From positions 1 to 16,730 of the forward strand of contig ONWP01000012.1 of NCBI GenBank assembly GCA_900321595.1: DNA of 16,730 bases, given 5' to 3'. Positions 14,640-16,730 of this stretch are shown here, piece after piece; the first letter of the stretch is position 1, and each line of letters begins with the position of its first letter. A program made the position numbers and the translations under genes. This DNA comes from an uncultured Eubacteriales bacterium. Lineage in GTDB: Bacteria > Bacillota > Clostridia > Oscillospirales > Acutalibacteraceae. The notes beneath the pieces were generated by a model, which did not search any database, was not told the origin of the DNA, and was given only the letters and a program-made list of their open reading frames with translations.

Positions 14640-15191
14640 ATGGAAAAAGCATACAAACTCGGGATCACGATCGGGCGGTTTCAGACGTTCCATAAGGGAC
14701 ATCAGGTCGTGATCGACAAAGCGATCGAGCTTTGCGAAAAAGTCGGCGTTTTTATCGGATCGTCGCAGGAGTCCGGGACAAACAAAAACCCGTTCACCTA
14801 TGAAACGCGCGAGAGCATCCTGCGCGCGATATACGGCGACCGGATCAGGATCTGCCCGCTGCCGGATATCGGGGTCGGCAACAACTCCAGATGGGGCGAC
14901 TACGTGATCGACTGCGTGACGGAGCGCTTCGGCGAGGCGCCGGATCTGCTCGTATCCGGCAAGGAGGAGCGTCGGATCGACTGGTTCGACAGCGTAAAGG
15001 GGCTGTCGATCTCGGAGCTGTATATCCCGAAGACGATCGATATCTCAGCCAGCAGAATGCGGGAGCTGTTTGTCGAAAACGATGTGGAGACCTGGAGAAC
15101 GTACTGCGATGAACGGCTTTGGGACAGATTTGACGAAATGCGGCGCGTGGTGCTCGATTCCTACGCGCATACGCAGACCGCCAGCATTTAA
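14640..15191 (+). CDS. nadM: NadM/NadR-like nicotinamide- or nicotinate-mononucleotide adenylyltransferase
   Basis: The enzyme transfers AMP from ATP to NMN or NaMN. The 183-residue protein has the nucleotidyltransferase HxGH signature in IGRFQTFHKGHQ (His18, Gly20, His21) and the second motif ISASRMRE (135-142), corresponding to the ISxTxxR block. GRFQ-F-KGH is the NadM/NadR-type pattern and not the NadD type (GGTFDP-H-GH). NadM proteins often prefer NMN, but the operon has PncB and NadE, which make and use the deamido forms, so NaMN is a likely physiological substrate; this is inference. ATG 14640 starts one base after the fusion gene stop, with GGAG seven bases upstream inside that gene. 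NadM is fused to a Nudix domain in some cyanobacteria and Francisella; here the Nudix domain sits at the end of the preceding protein. The C-terminal 30 residues are helical and not assigned. Confidence 0.85.
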   Translation: MEKAYKLGITIGRFQTFHKGHQVVIDKAIELCEKVGVFIGSSQESGTNKNPFTYETRESILRAIYGDRIRICPLPDIGVGNNSRWGDYVIDCVTERFGEAPDLLVSGKEERRIDWFDSVKGLSISELYIPKTIDISASRMRELFVENDVETWRTYCDERLWDRFDEMRRVVLDSYAHTQTASI

Positions 15192-15216
15192 AGAAAAACA
15201 GAAGGGAATGGATGAT

Positions 15217-16416
15217 ATGAAACTCGAACCTGTCGTCGTGTCGCTTCTCGATACGGACCTGTATAAATTCAACATGGATCAGGTGATCTTTCACCGTCAC
15301 ACGGACCTGTGCGGCCAGTATTACTTCAAGTGCCGCAACGCGGACGTCGTTTTCACGCCGGAGATGGCGCGGGAGATCGAGGAGCAGGTCGACCACCTGT
15401 GCAGCCTGACCTTCCGTAAGGAGGAGCTGGACTATCTGCGATCGATCCGCTTCATCAAGGACGACTACGTCGAATTCCTGCGGCTGTGGCGGCCGATCCG
15501 GGACTACGTGACCGTTTCGCTGTCGGAGACCGGAGAGCTTTCCATCGTGGTGGACGGTCCGCTCTTCTCCGCGATGCAGTTTGAGATCTACCTGCTGGAG
15601 ATCGTCAACGAGGTCTATTTCCGTATGAAATACGATTACGACGCGCTTCTGGCGCAGGCGAAGCGCAAGCTCGACGCGAAGATCTCGGACTTTCAAAGCG
15701 GGAAGTACAACTTCAAATTCGCGGAGTTCGGCTGCCGCAGACGGCTTTCCCGCGAATGGGAGGACGAGGTCATCCGCAGACTTCTGCAGGAGACGAATAA
15801 CTGCATCGGCACCTCCAACGTGTACTTCGCCATGAAGTACAACTGCACGCCCATCGGCACCTACGCGCATGAATTCGTGCAGATGTATCAGGGCATCGAT
15901 TCGATCCCGCTGGCCTACACGAACCATTACGCCATGCAGGACTGGTACGCGGAATATCAGGGCGACAACGGCACCGCGCTGACCGACACGGTCACGACCG
16001 ATCTGTTCCTGCTCGACTTCAACCGCTCGATGGTCAACAACTACACCGGCGTGCGGCACGACAGCGGCGATCCCTACGCCTGGGGCGAGAAGATCATCGC
16101 GCATTACGAGAAATACGGCGTCGATCCGCGGACGAAGCTGCTGCTGTTCAGCGACAGCCTCGACTTCGACCGGGCCCAGGCGCTCTACGACTATTTCCGC
16201 GACAGAGCGAAAGTCTCCTTCGGCATCGGGACGTTCTGCTCCAACGACACCGATGAGGAGCCGCTGAACATCGTCATCAAGCTGCAGTACGTCAACGGCA
16301 GACCCGTCGCGAAGCTATCGGACGCGCCGGGCCTTGCCATGTGCCGGGACGGGGAATACCTCGAGTACCTGCGCCGGTCGGTGGACTTCCGTCTGAAGCG
16401 GGAAGCCGGCAGATAA
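15217..16416 (+). CDS. pncB: Nicotinate phosphoribosyltransferase PncB
   Basis: PncB joins nicotinate to PRPP to give NaMN, using ATP hydrolysis. The 399-residue length equals that of the E. coli-type enzyme. Family blocks are SLLDTDLYKFNMDQVI (9-24), FGCRRRLS (171-178), GTSNVYFAMKY (198-208), TPIGTYAHEF (211-220) with His218 as the expected phosphorylated histidine, TGVRHDSGDPYAW (277-289) and KLLLFSDSLDFDRA (307-320). ATG 15208 is in frame but only one base from the AGGG ribosome site (15203-15206). ATG 15217 is at a workable 10 bases and gives the normal N-terminus, so it is chosen. The gap after the adenylyltransferase is 25 bases. The stop is directly followed, with no gap, by the sfsA ATG. 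Confidence 0.94.
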   Translation: MKLEPVVVSLLDTDLYKFNMDQVIFHRHTDLCGQYYFKCRNADVVFTPEMAREIEEQVDHLCSLTFRKEELDYLRSIRFIKDDYVEFLRLWRPIRDYVTVSLSETGELSIVVDGPLFSAMQFEIYLLEIVNEVYFRMKYDYDALLAQAKRKLDAKISDFQSGKYNFKFAEFGCRRRLSREWEDEVIRRLLQETNNCIGTSNVYFAMKYNCTPIGTYAHEFVQMYQGIDSIPLAYTNHYAMQDWYAEYQGDNGTALTDTVTTDLFLLDFNRSMVNNYTGVRHDSGDPYAWGEKIIAHYEKYGVDPRTKLLLFSDSLDFDRAQALYDYFRDRAKVSFGIGTFCSNDTDEEPLNIVIKLQYVNGRPVAKLSDAPGLAMCRDGEYLEYLRRSVDFRLKREAGR

Positions 16417-16730
16417 ATGCGCTACGAACGCGTCCGGGAGGGGCGGTTCCGCGCGCGGCGCAACCGGTTTGTCGCGCACGTTGAGATCGACGGCGCGGTC
16501 GAAGCCGTCCACGTCAAGAACACCGGTCGGCTCGGCGAGCTGCTCGTCCCCGGCGCGGCGGCGTATCTGGCTGAATCGGACGACCCGGCGCGCAAGACGC
16601 GGTTCGACCTCATCGCGGTGCGGCACGCGCAGTCCGGGCAGCTTTTCAACGTGGATTCGCAGGCGCCCAACGTAGTCGTGCGCGAATGGCTTGCCGGGAT
16701 GGATTTCGATCTTGTGAAGCCCGAATTCCG
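16417..16730 (+). CDS. sfsA: SfsA family protein, partial (C-terminus beyond the window)
   Basis: The frame is open from ATG 16417 to the right edge (104 complete codons). The N-terminal region REGRFRARRNRFVAHVEIDG and VHVKNTGRLGELLVPGA match the SfsA pattern (R-F-x-R-x-N-R-F, and NTGR-ELL-PG), the OB-fold part of the family. FNVDSQAPNVVVREWL fits the family's N-x-x-A/S-P-N block at the start of the nuclease-like domain. SfsA was first linked to sugar fermentation control and is annotated as a DNA/RNA nuclease; its job here is unknown. It starts on the base after the pncB stop (TAAATG), so it is read from the NAD operon transcript. GGAAG (16401-16405) is a weak ribosome site 11 bases upstream. 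Confidence 0.88.
   Translation, partial: MRYERVREGRFRARRNRFVAHVEIDGAVEAVHVKNTGRLGELLVPGAAAYLAESDDPARKTRFDLIAVRHAQSGQLFNVDSQAPNVVVREWLAGMDFDLVKPEF

Noticed and set aside
14845..16104. Long minus-strand frame opposite nadM and pncB (419 codons).
   Set aside because: It is an antisense shadow of two well-recognised enzymes and has no family resemblance.
1..16730. tRNA, rRNA, CRISPR repeats, insertion sequences, riboswitch-like leaders.
   Set aside because: I looked for them by eye and saw none. Intergenic gaps are 250 bases or less and are accounted for by promoters, terminators and the palindrome.

Overview
The window is a GC-rich stretch of a bacterial chromosome. The gene families (LiaF-like and DUF4097 envelope proteins, a BspA-type leucine-rich-repeat protein, NrtR-type NAD control), strong AGGAGG ribosome sites and consensus sigma-A promoters suggest a Gram-positive Firmicute, probably an anaerobic Clostridia member. 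This is an inference from gene content. I saw no rRNA, tRNA, CRISPR array or insertion sequence.

Layout: (1) 1-1334, minus strand: a two-gene envelope unit, a LiaF-like four-helix membrane protein followed by a DUF4097 protein that runs off the left edge. (2) 1585-6182, minus strand: an L-rhamnose operon in transcription order CDF metal transporter, rhaB, rhaA, rhaD. It starts at a perfect TTGACA-17-TATAAT promoter and ends at a stem-loop. The first three genes overlap by 4 and 1 bases. (3) 6340-7410, plus strand: mutY with its own promoter, divergent from the rhamnose operon. (4) 7526-10523, plus strand: a pair of overlapping genes, a GPH/MFS-like transporter and a membrane-anchored LRR_5 protein, closed by a good intrinsic terminator. 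(5) 10679-16730, plus strand: an NAD salvage operon: nrtR-like regulator, pncA, nadE, a radical SAM-Nudix fusion, a NadM-like adenylyltransferase, pncB, then the start of sfsA, which continues past the right edge.

The NAD operon holds a complete Preiss-Handler route: nicotinamide to nicotinate (PncA), to NaMN (PncB), to NaAD (adenylyltransferase), to NAD (NadE). Its promoter is overlapped by a 27-bp palindrome, a good candidate operator for the first gene's product. The most unusual item is the fourth gene. It is a HemN/HemW-like radical SAM protein whose C-terminus is a Nudix domain clearly related to the Nudix domain of the regulator at the head of the same operon, but without the regulator's winged helix. 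The regulator keeps a textbook Nudix box and the fused copy has an altered one. No described role in NAD metabolism for such a fusion is known to me.

The second point of interest is the CDF transporter with an Asn-Asp/Asp-Asp metal site, translationally coupled to rhaB in an operon that encodes a Mn-dependent isomerase and a Zn-dependent aldolase.
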